Part shown: positions 1-7,863 of the stretch, piece after piece
Numbering within the stretch: position 1 is the stretch's first letter
Layout: each line of letters opens with the position of its first letter
Assembly (NCBI RefSeq): GCF_014643175.1
Contig: NZ_BMJH01000001.1
Location: forward strand, 744,001 to 808,000
Source: Hoyosella rhizosphaerae
Lineage (GTDB): Bacteria > Actinomycetota > Actinomycetes > Mycobacteriales > Mycobacteriaceae
DNA length: 64,000 nucleotides
Direction of reading: 5' to 3'
Program-made: the position numbers and the translations under genes
The notes under the pieces: generated by a model
Databases searched by the model: none
What the model saw: the letters and a program-made list of their open reading frames with translations, nothing else
Told to the model about the DNA's origin: nothing

Positions 1-404
1 AGTTGGCCGTCACTTACTTCGTGTGGTCGTCTCTCGAGCAGGTCTTGCGTGAGGCCGACGGCTTCGGCGAGGCGGGTGGTGTCGTCAGGCGAGGATGTGC
101 CGCGGAGGCGGGCGGGTTCTGAGATGACGCGCGCGAGTGTGTGGCGCGGGTTTGTGGCATTGCGGGGGGATTGAAAGATCAGCGCAGTGTGGCCGCGCGG
201 TGCCGACTTAAGGTGCTGCCCCGCGATGGTAACGGTGCCGTTTTGGGGAGTGGTCAAACCGGTCAATACGCGCGCGAGAGTGGTTTTACCGCTTCCGGAT
301 TCACCGGTGAGGCCAACGATTTCTCCCCTTTTAAGGTCAAAATCGGCGTCGCTCAGAACAGTGTTTGCGCCGTATCGCACTGTGATGTTTCGGGCGGAGA
401 GCAT
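1..404 (-). CDS. ABC transporter ATP-binding protein, partial (DppF/OppF-like)
   Basis: This is the second nucleotide-binding subunit of a peptide/nickel-type ABC importer; it hydrolyses ATP on the cytoplasmic face to drive uptake. Reading from the start, Walker A is GESGSGKT and an ABC signature resembling VSDGQ lies just before the window edge. Walker B and the rest lie outside, so the C-terminal part is missing only because the window ends. The start codon overlaps the stop of the preceding ATPase gene (TGATG), and GGAGG sits five bases upstream of ATG, which fixes the start. It is the last visible gene of a five-gene operon. The transported substrate cannot be read from this subunit. Confidence 0.9.
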   Translation of the reverse strand, partial: MLSARNITVRYGANTVLSDADFDLKRGEIVGLTGESGSGKTTLARVLTGLTTPQNGTVTIAGQHLKSAPRGHTALIFQSPRNATNPRHTLARVISEPARLRGTSSPDDTTRLAEAVGLTQDLLERRPHEVSDGQ

Positions 405-1360
405 CACGGCCTCCGGGTTCTTACCGTGCGATTCTCACGCGTCACAAGCATCGTCGGACCACCCAAGTGTTGAGTTTCGGGCCTGCGCAGGTGGTAAACA
501 CAATCGTCGCCGAGGTTTGTTAGTTCTGGTGGCATCCCTGGGATTGGGTGCAGGCCCCGTTCGGGTAGGGCGTTGAGCAGGTCGGCGGTGTAGTCGTGCC
601 ACGGGTCTTCCAGCACATGCTCGGCGGGGCCTTCTTCCATGATGCGGGAGGCATACATCACGGCGATCCGGTCGGCGATCGATGTGCGGAGCAAAGCCCC
701 AATATCGTGCGTAATCAGCAGCACGGCGCTGCCTCGTTTGGCGCATCCTCGGAGCAGGGCCAGGACAGTGTCTGTGTGTTGTTGATCGAGATGTGCGGTT
801 GGTTCGTCGGCTATCACCACCGGTGGGTCGGCGGCGATGGCTGCGGCTATGGCCGCACGCTGCACCATCCCGCCAGACAGTTCGTGCGGGTACCGGTCGA
901 GTGCTTCGGCGGGGAAATCGACGCGGCGGATCAGTTCCGACACCGAATATGGTGACCCGACGGCACGAATGGTTTCGGCGATTTGTGCGCCCACGGTGTG
1001 CACCGGGGTGAAGTGGGTCGACGGTGACTGCGGCACCATACCGATTGTTCTGCCTCGAAAACTCTCCGCAGTGTGAAGCAGATCAACGATGCGCCCATTA
1101 TCGCCGACCGTAATGCGGCCACCAATGCGCGCAGACGGCGGAAGGAGGCCCATGGCAGCCAGCGCGACGACTGATTTCCCGCACCCTGACTCCCCCACCA
1201 GCGCCGTAATCGTTCCTGGCTCGATCCGAATACTGACGTCGGTGACAGCATGAACCGTCCGACCTCGACGCCACGGAATACGCACGGTCAACGCATCGAT
1301 CGACAGCCCAGTTCCGACCACCGGCGTGACGTGTAGAGGGGTGCTCGCGATGGTGGTCAT
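404..1360 (-). CDS. ABC transporter ATP-binding protein (DppD/OppD-like)
   Basis: First ATPase of the importer operon, 318 residues, the usual size for DppD/OppD. It shows Walker A (GESGCGKS), a signature motif LSGGMVQR, Walker B ending VVIADEPTAHLD and a switch histidine in LLITHD. A longer reading frame extends 38 codons upstream inside the permease gene, but the ATG at 1360 overlaps the permease stop as ATGA and has GAAGG seven bases upstream, so I take it as the start. It is translationally coupled to both neighbours. Family knowledge says two such ATPases form a heterodimer below two permeases; the specificity is set by the binding protein. Confidence 0.93.
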   Translation of the reverse strand: MTTIASTPLHVTPVVGTGLSIDALTVRIPWRRGRTVHAVTDVSIRIEPGTITALVGESGCGKSVVALAAMGLLPPSARIGGRITVGDNGRIVDLLHTAESFRGRTIGMVPQSPSTHFTPVHTVGAQIAETIRAVGSPYSVSELIRRVDFPAEALDRYPHELSGGMVQRAAIAAAIAADPPVVIADEPTAHLDQQHTDTVLALLRGCAKRGSAVLLITHDIGALLRTSIADRIAVMYASRIMEEGPAEHVLEDPWHDYTADLLNALPERGLHPIPGMPPELTNLGDDCVYHLRRPETQHLGGPTMLVTRENRTVRTRRP

Positions 1361-2178
1361 GTCGGTACCTTCGACGGAATGGGTGGGATGAGCATGGTCC
1401 GTAAATGCGAACCGGCAATTGCTACGGAAACCGTGGTGAGGACGAGGACTCCGGCGGGGAAAACTAACGTCCACCAGCCACCGAGGAGCAGCGAGCTGCG
1501 CGCCTCCTCCAGCAATGTTCCCAAGCTTGGTTCATGCGGCGCGAGGCCGAACCCAAGAAATGACAGCGTCGACTCGTGCCACACCGCATGGGGAAGCAGC
1601 AGAATCACCGCGATCAGCGCTTGCGGTGCGGTTGCGGGCACGATGTGATGCAACAGAATGTGGCGTCTCGGCGCCCCAGCGAGTCGCGCCGCACTGATGT
1701 AGTCGCGTTCCCGCAGGCTCACCGTCTCACTGCGCACAATACGCGCCACTTGAACCCAGTGCGTGAGGCCAATCGAAAGGATAATGGCGACGACATTGCC
1801 CCTGAACATCGCCACAATGACGATGCCGAGCAGCAGATGCGGGAGCGCGTTTGCGGCATCGGCAAGTCGCATGACGACCCGGTCGTACCATCCCCCGGCG
1901 ATAGCTGAGGTGGTGCCGACGAGTACACCAATGATCGTGGCAAGCAGCGCGGACGCAAGAGCAACCAGCAACGACGTACGGATTGCCGACGCGATACGCA
2001 CAAACAGATCGCGCCCCGCTGAGTCGGTGCCAAACAGGTATTCACTCGACGGTGGTTGTCGGGCTACCGCAAAGTTTGTCACCCGGTCATTGACGTCCGT
2101 CAGCCAGGGAACGAGTAGCGCATAGGCGATTACGAGGCCCAGCACCCCACATGCGACGACGAACTTCTTGTTAGCCAT
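1357..2178 (-). CDS. ABC transporter permease (DppC-like)
   Basis: Inner-membrane permease of 273 residues belonging to the binding-protein-dependent transport family. There is one N-terminal membrane helix (about residues 5-25), then the permease domain with several hydrophobic segments. The cytoplasmic EAA-type loop can be seen as YISAARLAGAPRRHILLHHI, which contacts the ATPases in this family. Near the C-terminus the stretch STLSFLGFGLAPHEPSLG is typical of DppC/OppC subunits. The gene overlaps the upstream permease by eight bases and the downstream ATPase by four, so the genes are probably translationally coupled. It pairs with the DppB-like permease upstream. Confidence 0.93.
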   Translation of the reverse strand: MANKKFVVACGVLGLVIAYALLVPWLTDVNDRVTNFAVARQPPSSEYLFGTDSAGRDLFVRIASAIRTSLLVALASALLATIIGVLVGTTSAIAGGWYDRVVMRLADAANALPHLLLGIVIVAMFRGNVVAIILSIGLTHWVQVARIVRSETVSLRERDYISAARLAGAPRRHILLHHIVPATAPQALIAVILLLPHAVWHESTLSFLGFGLAPHEPSLGTLLEEARSSLLLGGWWTLVFPAGVLVLTTVSVAIAGSHLRTMLIPPIPSKVPT

Positions 2179-3241
2179 CGGCTTCTACCCTCGGGTCAAG
2201 AAGAACGTACGCAACATCGGCGAGCAACGAACCGAGAAGCCCTGCCAGAGTCGTTCCCACCGTCAAAATGGCCAACAACGGCATATCTAAGTTGTGCGCA
2301 GCGGTGACAAGCGCCCCGGCAACACCGGGCCAGGAAAAGATCTCCTCCACTAGAACAGCGCCCACCACGATTTCCGGCAACCTCACGCCGACAATGGTGA
2401 CGAACGGGGCCAGAGAAGTCGGCACAATATGCTTCCGGGTGATATCGCGTTCACTGAGTCCCCGCGCGACTGCTCCCGCAACGAAATCCTCGCCCCTATT
2501 AGTCGAAATCGACTCACGTACCGCCAGAAGCAACCACGGCATTTGCGATATAGCCAAAACCCCTGCAGGAAGAATGAGATGCCGAGCCACCTGAGCCACG
2601 GTCGGGTCAGCGCCCGCATCGGTGAGCCCCGCTGGCGGTAACCATCCCAACGCGAGGGCAAAAACACCAATCGCAACAAGTGACAGGACAAATGGCGGGA
2701 TCCCTTGCAGGATGATCGCCAACGCCGCAATTGCCTGATCGATTCGCCCACCGCGGTGCATCCCACACCAAATGCCGACAATCAACGACAACATCACGGC
2801 CACAGTCATCGCGACACCAACAAGCAGTATTGTCCACGGAATACGTTCCGCGAGAACGTCAACCACAGGTTGGCTGAAGCTGCGCGACATCCCAAGATCA
2901 CCGGTAAACAGTCCCTGCACCCAACTCCCGTACACGACGTACCAGGGCGTATCCAGCCCGAGTTGTTCAGCAATGAGGAACTTGTCGGCCTCCGTGGTGG
3001 TCATGTAGCGGGACCCGAGGTAGCCAACAAGAGGATCAAACGGCGACAATGCAGCCGCAGCAAACAGACCGGCAGAAACAACGATGAACACCGGCGGAAG
3101 CATGACCAACCGCCAAAAAATCATGCCGCCCAAACCGCGATCGTGGTAGCGACGCCGCACCCGGCGAGCATGGGCGCCCACGGCCTGCGCACTGGTTGGC
3201 CCGGCCTCAAGTCGGTTGTGCAAATCCGGGTGAGCGCTCAT
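2171..3241 (-). CDS. ABC transporter permease (DppB-like)
   Basis: Second permease, 356 residues, with a hydrophilic N-terminal extension of roughly 38 residues before the first membrane helix; this is longer than usual for DppB (about 310-340). The periplasm-facing region contains the family-typical GDLGMSRSFSQPV stretch, and the conserved cytoplasmic loop is represented by FVAGAVARGLSERDITRKHI. The start ATG overlaps the stop of the binding-protein gene as TAATG. The extension rich in His and Arg might be a mis-set start, because an internal ATG precedes the first helix (sequence MIFWRLVM), but the overlap with the upstream stop favours the long form. Confidence 0.92.
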   Translation of the reverse strand: MSAHPDLHNRLEAGPTSAQAVGAHARRVRRRYHDRGLGGMIFWRLVMLPPVFIVVSAGLFAAAALSPFDPLVGYLGSRYMTTTEADKFLIAEQLGLDTPWYVVYGSWVQGLFTGDLGMSRSFSQPVVDVLAERIPWTILLVGVAMTVAVMLSLIVGIWCGMHRGGRIDQAIAALAIILQGIPPFVLSLVAIGVFALALGWLPPAGLTDAGADPTVAQVARHLILPAGVLAISQMPWLLLAVRESISTNRGEDFVAGAVARGLSERDITRKHIVPTSLAPFVTIVGVRLPEIVVGAVLVEEIFSWPGVAGALVTAAHNLDMPLLAILTVGTTLAGLLGSLLADVAYVLLDPRVEADG

Positions 3242-4860
3242 TAGTCACGCGTCCACGTTTGCACTGACCACCAAGGTCCCCACGTCACCCCGTGCGAGTG
3301 CGGTTCCAGTATCGGCCCAGACATGGTCCAGTCGCTGTCCTTGGCGACGTAGGTGTGATCAAGGAACGTGAGGAACACATAGCTCGGATCGTCAATGTAC
3401 GCCTCCTGTACAGCTCGATATTGTTCGGCACGTTCCTGCTCGTCAATGCTGCGACGGGCGACGTCGAGTGCTTCGTCGATGCTGGGGTTTGCGTGGCGGC
3501 TCGCATTGTCGAACACACTGCCCACACCGGAGTCGAGATACTGTGAATGCAGCGTCTTATAGCCCTGAGTATCGGGGTCGAACGGTTCGTCACCGCCGCC
3601 AAGAAGGATCGCATCCTGTTCGATCCGTGGGGTGATCCTGTCCCACGACAACGCTTCAAGATTCACCTCCACACCAATCGCGAGGGCGTCGGATGCGAAT
3701 GCCTGGGCTAGATCCCTACGAACAGTGTCCACCGAGTTGTACATAACGGTGAATTCCGCTCGCTGGCCGTCGCGCACACGGATACCGTCGGACTCCTCGA
3801 TCCATCCGGCGTCATCAAGAATGTTGCGGGCCTCGGCCTGATCGAAGTTAAACACTGCGTCGGGATTGTGGAAGGCACCAAAATCTGGCGGAAATGGTGT
3901 GTGCGCGGGGCGACCGAAGCCTGCAAGCACATTGTCTACCATGACATTTCGATTCGTTGCGCGGTTGAGCGCAAGACGAATAGCTGCATCACCTGTCACA
4001 GGGTGGTCCGAAGGCATGGACACTCCACGCCAGTCTGCGGAGGAGTGTGAGTACACGCTCATGCCATCCCGATTGGCGAAAGTGTTCGCAAGTTGCGGCG
4101 GGAGGGTGGTGCCATCAAGTTCTCCCGACGCCATCCGCTGAGCACGCGTGTTGTCATCGGGGACATACAGCAATGTCAGGGAGCTAACCTCAGGTTCGCC
4201 GTCCCAGTAGTCATTATTTGCTTCTAGCACCGCCCGGTGTGGAGACAATCTCGACAATTTGTAGGGCCCTGTGCCGATGGGCGTGGTGTTGAGTGGCGAT
4301 TCAGTTGCGAGCCCTGGTTCTGCAACTGTGTGCGAGGGAACGATGCCTATCAGCATCTTTGTCGGCAACGCCGCATACGGATAATCGAGAACGAAGCGAA
4401 CAGTCGTGTCGTCGACTGCTTCCACGGTTCGAATCATTTCGAATGACGACCGGGCCTCCGATGCCGAGGCAGGGTCCAGAATTGCGTCATAGGTTGCCAC
4501 CACGTCGCGGGCTGTGAACTCAGATCCGTCGTGGAACAGCACACCCTCACGAAGCGTGACGGTCCACTCCGTGGCGTCGGTATTTGGCGTTGGGTCATCC
4601 GCTGCCAACGCCGGAACTAGATTCGGTATCCCCTCGCCGCTGCTCAACCGCAAAAGGCCGTCAAACATTTTTGCCTCACCCGCGGGCCCGTACCCGGCAA
4701 CAGGGTTGAAACCACCGAGTTGATGTCCGTCCGCGAGCACAATGCCATCAGCGGATGATTCGGCGCTGGGATTCGAGCAAGCCGACGTAGCTAGCGACAA
4801 GGCCGCGACGACAGCGATTACGGCGGATACGTTGCGGCGAAGGCGTGAGTCGGCGACCAA
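3241..4860 (-). CDS. ABC transporter substrate-binding lipoprotein (SBP family 5)
   Basis: Extracytoplasmic binding protein that delivers peptides, nickel chelates or similar ligands to the permeases. The N-terminus has basic residues, a hydrophobic helix and a lipobox ending TSAC, so the mature protein should be lipid-anchored. The body has the family-5 features DGTTLPPQLAN and a long C-terminal lobe; the total of about 539 residues is normal. The frame can start at ATG 4875, but that codon has no ribosome site and lies inside a perfect palindrome, whereas TTG at 4860 has AGAGGG six bases upstream, so I prefer TTG. It is the first gene of the five-gene importer operon. Substrate is not predictable with confidence. 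Confidence 0.9.
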   Translation of the reverse strand: MVADSRLRRNVSAVIAVVAALSLATSACSNPSAESSADGIVLADGHQLGGFNPVAGYGPAGEAKMFDGLLRLSSGEGIPNLVPALAADDPTPNTDATEWTVTLREGVLFHDGSEFTARDVVATYDAILDPASASEARSSFEMIRTVEAVDDTTVRFVLDYPYAALPTKMLIGIVPSHTVAEPGLATESPLNTTPIGTGPYKLSRLSPHRAVLEANNDYWDGEPEVSSLTLLYVPDDNTRAQRMASGELDGTTLPPQLANTFANRDGMSVYSHSSADWRGVSMPSDHPVTGDAAIRLALNRATNRNVMVDNVLAGFGRPAHTPFPPDFGAFHNPDAVFNFDQAEARNILDDAGWIEESDGIRVRDGQRAEFTVMYNSVDTVRRDLAQAFASDALAIGVEVNLEALSWDRITPRIEQDAILLGGGDEPFDPDTQGYKTLHSQYLDSGVGSVFDNASRHANPSIDEALDVARRSIDEQERAEQYRAVQEAYIDDPSYVFLTFLDHTYVAKDSDWTMSGPILEPHSHGVTWGPWWSVQTWTRD

Positions 4861-4872
4861 TAGATACCCTCT

Positions 4873-4886
4873 CATCTGTACAGATG
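4873..4886. promoter_or_regulatory. 14-bp perfect palindrome at the importer operon start
   Basis: The sequence CATCTGTACAGATG is its own reverse complement. It lies 12 bases upstream of the preferred TTG start of the binding-protein gene and overlaps an alternative ATG start. Such a symmetric site directly before an operon fits a dimeric repressor, but no regulator gene is adjacent and the binding protein is unknown. Confidence 0.45.
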
Positions 4887-4951
4887 TTCAGATATTGATG
4901 TTATCGCGTTGAAGATAGAGGTGGCGGACCTGGGTGCTGGTTTTCGGCAAC

Positions 4952-5020
4952 ACCAAAGGATCCTGCATTTAGACCCTTTAATGTTCGAAATGTAGGTTCC
5001 TTCGAACCCGCCAAACCCAC
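4952..5020. repeat. 69-bp hairpin repeat, copy 1
   Basis: This 69-base block recurs 460 bases downstream at 5412-5480 with only two differences. It starts ACCAAAGGATCCTGC and ends CCAAACCCAC. It folds as an imperfect hairpin: the arm AAGGATCCTGCATTT pairs with AAATGTAGGTTCCTT with one mismatch and one G-T pair around a 17-base loop, and a smaller hairpin (GGTTC/GAACC) follows. It is not coding on plausible grounds. I infer a dispersed palindromic repeat or miniature mobile element. Confidence 0.8.
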
Positions 5021-5411
5021 GTAACGCGCAACACTGCGCAATAGCGGCAAAACACTGCTGGTCGACCCAACTTATGGTGATTTTTCTACACCACATGTGG
5101 TCAACTCACCACAAGTTTCCATCGGCCATGCGGTCCAGGGGGCTTTCAGGGTTAATAGCCGGAGTGGTGTATCCCCGATATCTGGCGTCTGACTTTCCCT
5201 GACAGTGGTGTGAACATGCTTTGAATGAATATTCGGTGTCATGTCATCGGAATTCGCTGTCGTGTGGTGCAGTTGGTCGCAAACTCGTCAAGAACGAAAC
5301 GACGCATTCAGCTGGGAAGGCGGCAACCGAATCCGAAACGGAAGGGGAGGCAGCCCCGACCAACTAACCACCCAACCCGCCACCGCTATACACCGATTTC
5401 GGCTAATAAGA
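5021..5411. other. Gene-free spacer between the two hairpin repeats
   Basis: No convincing gene is seen on either strand. The stretch contains a 12-bp perfect palindrome, ACCACATGTGGT, at 5090-5101. Open frames here are short, lack ribosome sites and have atypical composition. Together with the flanking repeats it may be a decayed insertion. Confidence 0.5.
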
Positions 5412-5480
5412 ACCAAAGGATCCTGCATTTAGACCCTTTAATGTTCGAAATGTAGGTTCCTTTGAACCTGCCAAACCCAC
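5412..5480. repeat. 69-bp hairpin repeat, copy 2
   Basis: Second copy, same orientation as 4952-5020, differing at two positions near the right end. Both differences change C to T. One lengthens the main stem to 17-base arms (CAAAGGATCCTGCATTT against AAATGTAGGTTCCTTTG) and the other completes a 6-bp second hairpin (AGGTTC/GAACCT). Changes that extend stems suggest the structure, not only the sequence, has mattered. It runs directly into a 16-bp tandem repeat. Confidence 0.8.
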
Positions 5481-5516
5481 AGTCCGCCAAACCCACAGTC
5501 CGCCAAACCCACCACC
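5469..5516. repeat. 16-bp tandem repeat, three units
   Basis: Units of 16 bases at 5469, 5485 and 5501 follow the pattern YGCCAAACCCACAGTC, the third diverging in its last bases, with a further partial unit at 5517-5526. The first unit overlaps the end of the second hairpin repeat, so the tandem array seems to have grown from that end. The same GCCAAACCCAC motif closes copy 1 without expansion. Confidence 0.8.
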
Positions 5517-5548
5517 CGCCAAAACCGAAACAACCCACAAACAGCACT

Positions 5549-5578
5549 GTGGCCCCCCACCGTAAGGTGGAGGGCCAC
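5549..5578 (-). terminator. Transcription terminator of the cold-shock gene
   Basis: Thirteen-base arms (GTGGCCCCCCACC and GGTGGAGGGCCAC, one mismatch) around a GTAA loop lie 36 bases beyond the cold-shock stop codon. On the minus strand the hairpin is followed by a T-rich stretch rather than a pure T run, as is common in high-GC actinobacteria. Confidence 0.75.
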
Positions 5579-5614
5579 AATGTTTAAGCGAGTTTTACCT
5601 CAAGACTGATTGAC

Positions 5615-5818
5615 TCAGACTGGGCGAACCGCGATGGCCTGCTGGCCCTTGGGGCTCTGGCCGATCTCAAACTCAACTCGCTGGTTCTCCTCAAGCGAAC
5701 GGAAGCCGTTCGTCTGAATCTCGGAGTAGTGGACGAATACGTCAGCCGATCCATCTTCGGGGGCGATGAAGCCGAAGCCCTTCTCGGAGTTGAACCATTT
5801 GACAGTGCCCTGCGCCAT
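5615..5818 (-). CDS. Cold-shock protein (CspA family)
   Basis: A 67-residue single-domain cold-shock protein, a small nucleic-acid-binding beta barrel that acts as an RNA chaperone or general RNA-binding protein. RNP-1 is visible as KGFGFI and RNP-2 as VFVHYS, both at the expected positions, and the protein begins [10 protein letters not shown], the canonical start. The frame extends 16 codons upstream, but that extension has no similarity and the ATG at 5818 is preceded by a purine-rich AAGAAG sequence, so it is excluded. It is monocistronic, with its own strong terminator. A long untranslated leader would be expected from the family and there is room for one, but no specific element could be identified. 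Confidence 0.96.
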   Translation of the reverse strand: MAQGTVKWFNSEKGFGFIAPEDGSADVFVHYSEIQTNGFRSLEENQRVEFEIGQSPKGQQAIAVRPV

Positions 5819-6160
5819 GTTACTTCTTTCTCTTACCGGAAATGATGGGTAGACGTTCCAGCCCATCCAGCCGGTTGTGATCGCACGCAGTGGTTACCCA
5901 ATGCTCTACGACCGCAACTTCGATCTCGAGCACGTTTGTAACGAACACCGAAAACTACGACCGGACTTAAGTAGACCACATCCATGGGCTATGCGCTACC
6001 ACTTGGCGAAAAACTTTCTGCCGCAACCTAAGAAAAGCCGACAACCAGGTGAGGGGCGAAACCGCTGATGCACCAGGTGGGAGCCCTATTGATGACAACC
6101 TGAAGGGGTAATAAGACAGACTAGCAAGACTTTGGATATCCGATAAATTGCGAGGCAGGT
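5819..6160. other. Divergent intergenic region
   Basis: About 340 bases with no convincing long gene. It must hold the promoter and leader of the cold-shock gene on the minus strand and of the small frame at 6161 on the plus strand. Around 6040-6110 the plus strand has repeated CAGGT motifs that can pair with ACCTG, so a structured leader is possible, but it does not match a riboswitch class that I can recognise. Confidence 0.4.
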
Positions 6161-6295
6161 ATGACAACCGATGACACCAACGTCGTCTTTCGCGTTGGAG
6201 AGCCAGTACTTTTTTCTGGTGCCACCGCGGTCACATTGGCGTCAAAAGTGGGCACGCCTGCGCTCCTGGCGTTCCTCGGTGTGGGCCCTTACTAG
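6161..6295 (+). CDS. Possible small protein, 44 residues
   Basis: A short frame starting ATG directly after GCGAGGCAGGT, which contains a GAGG ribosome site at good distance. The product starts MTTDDTNVVFRVGEPVLF and ends in a mostly hydrophobic half with ALLAFLGV, so it could be a small membrane-associated peptide. It lies 125 bases upstream of the beta-lactamase-fold lipoprotein gene on the same strand. I do not recognise it. Support is limited to the ribosome site, the reasonable residue composition and the otherwise empty surroundings; it could equally be an unexpressed leader frame. Confidence 0.4.
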   Translation: MTTDDTNVVFRVGEPVLFSGATAVTLASKVGTPALLAFLGVGPY

Positions 6296-6420
6296 GATTT
6301 AGCTCGACGTCACTGAGAAAACGACCTCTACGCTGGGTGAGCCGCGGGCTGGAACCACGACACAGTAACGAGATCTCCGCAACTTCGCCTAACTGCGGTG
6401 AGACAAGGTAGTAAAGAGGG

Positions 6421-7827
6421 ATGCGACTTACGTCTATGTCCTTGCGCTCTGCCGCAGTCCCCGCCATCGCACTGTCAACAGCTGCAGTTCTGGGTTTATC
6501 CCTCGGCGCATGCGGCACCAATGACTCGACGGACGGCGTCGCGGACGGTTCATTCGCTGAAGAATTTGGTATTGATCTACCCGACACCCCTGTGGGCCGT
6601 CAGATGGCGTGGTTCATTTCGGCTGTGCCGCAGGCGCCGCTGTCCGAGGAGTTGCTGTCGTCTCGATTCACTGAGGAGTTTTTGTCGCAGGTACCTGTTG
6701 ACGACATCAACAACAGTCTGCTCGATTTCGGTCGACTCAACCCGGTATCAATCGAGCGTGCTGACGAGTTCGAGATGATGCTGATCGTCACCGCGGGCGA
6801 AGAACGCTTGAATTTGGCGATGTCAGTTGATGAGAACAATGACATCTCCGGCCTGACCTTGACGCCCGCTGGCCCTGAGCGTCCCGACTCCCCCGAATCT
6901 TGGGATGAGTTCGATGACCGCCTTGATGCACTTGCGCCCGATTCAACATTCGTTGTCGCTTCCGTTGATGGCGATGGCATGTGCGTTCCTGTGCGTGAAA
7001 AGCGGGGCGACGACGTCATGCCCATCGCATCCGTCTTCAAGCTTTATGTCCTCGATGCGGTTGCCGGGGCTGTAGAACGTGGCGACATCGAGTGGGAAAC
7101 GACCATGGCTGTCACTGATGAGTTGAAGAGCTGGCCGACTGGCATTCTCCAAGATGAGCAAGCTGGCACTGAGGTCAGTGTCGGCGAATCTGTTGAACTG
7201 ATGATGGCACTCAGCGACAACACGGCGACCGACATGCTTATTGATCTCGTCGGCGCGGAGGCCGTCGAGGATTCGATTGCCGCATCGTCGCGTAACGCTG
7301 AACGTAACCAGCCGTTGCTTACGACGCGAGACATGTTCATCTTGAAAGCAGTTGACTATCCGTCCCTTGCCGACGAGTTCGTCGGACTCGATGCAGATCA
7401 ACGTCGCGATTTTCTCGCCACGACCCTCAGTGAAACGCAATTGCCCCCGCTGTCTGAGGCCCAGGATTGGACAACGCCGCGGCACATCGACTCTATTGAG
7501 TGGTTTGGCTCCGCTGAGGATGTGTGTGCCGCATATGTCGGCCTTTCGCAGCGAGACTCCGAAATGGTGGATAGGGCCCTGTCGCAAAACGACGGCGGCA
7601 TAGGCCTTGACCGCGAGGAATTTCCGACCGTGTGGTTCAAAGGTGGCTCCGAACCAGGCATACTCGCGTTGTCGTATCTTGTTGAAACCCCGGAGGGCGA
7701 CAGGTTTGTTATCTCGATTAACACACGAGATGAACGCGCTGACATAACAGATAGTCGCGTTACCACAACGGATGTCCAGGAAGCATTGTCGTTGGCAGAG
7801 GGCGCATTACGCTTGGCCACATCGTGA
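6421..7827 (+). CDS. Beta-lactamase-fold serine hydrolase lipoprotein (LpqF-like)
   Basis: Exported lipoprotein of 468 residues. The signal peptide ends in lipobox LGAC (Cys 31). After a separate N-terminal domain (about 45-160) comes a class-A-like penicillin-recognising domain: SVFK with Ser 204 and Lys 207 as nucleophile and base, SDN at 265-267, and KGG starting at 407 in place of KTG. All three motifs are in the right order, so it should be catalytically competent. The role could be peptidoglycan or ester hydrolysis, with true beta-lactamase activity less certain. The architecture recalls mycobacterial LpqF. The first ATG has purines immediately upstream; an ATG five codons later is an alternative. 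It precedes the WS/DGAT gene. Confidence 0.88.
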   Translation: MRLTSMSLRSAAVPAIALSTAAVLGLSLGACGTNDSTDGVADGSFAEEFGIDLPDTPVGRQMAWFISAVPQAPLSEELLSSRFTEEFLSQVPVDDINNSLLDFGRLNPVSIERADEFEMMLIVTAGEERLNLAMSVDENNDISGLTLTPAGPERPDSPESWDEFDDRLDALAPDSTFVVASVDGDGMCVPVREKRGDDVMPIASVFKLYVLDAVAGAVERGDIEWETTMAVTDELKSWPTGILQDEQAGTEVSVGESVELMMALSDNTATDMLIDLVGAEAVEDSIAASSRNAERNQPLLTTRDMFILKAVDYPSLADEFVGLDADQRRDFLATTLSETQLPPLSEAQDWTTPRHIDSIEWFGSAEDVCAAYVGLSQRDSEMVDRALSQNDGGIGLDREEFPTVWFKGGSEPGILALSYLVETPEGDRFVISINTRDERADITDSRVTTTDVQEALSLAEGALRLATS

Positions 7828-7863
7828 AAGACCTGACGAGCATTGCTAACGAAAGGTTCTAGG

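Noticed and set aside
5877-6068. Plus-strand frame of 63 codons upstream of the cold-shock gene
   Set aside because: No ribosome site, untypical composition and position in the likely cold-shock leader.
6030-6130. Possible riboswitch in the leader before the 44-residue frame
   Set aside because: I compared it by eye with cobalamin, ydaO, SAM, fluoride and ZTP classes; only scattered short matches were found, so no class is claimed.
6231-6587. Minus-strand frame of 118 codons
   Set aside because: It is antisense to the start of the serine-hydrolase gene and has no family character.
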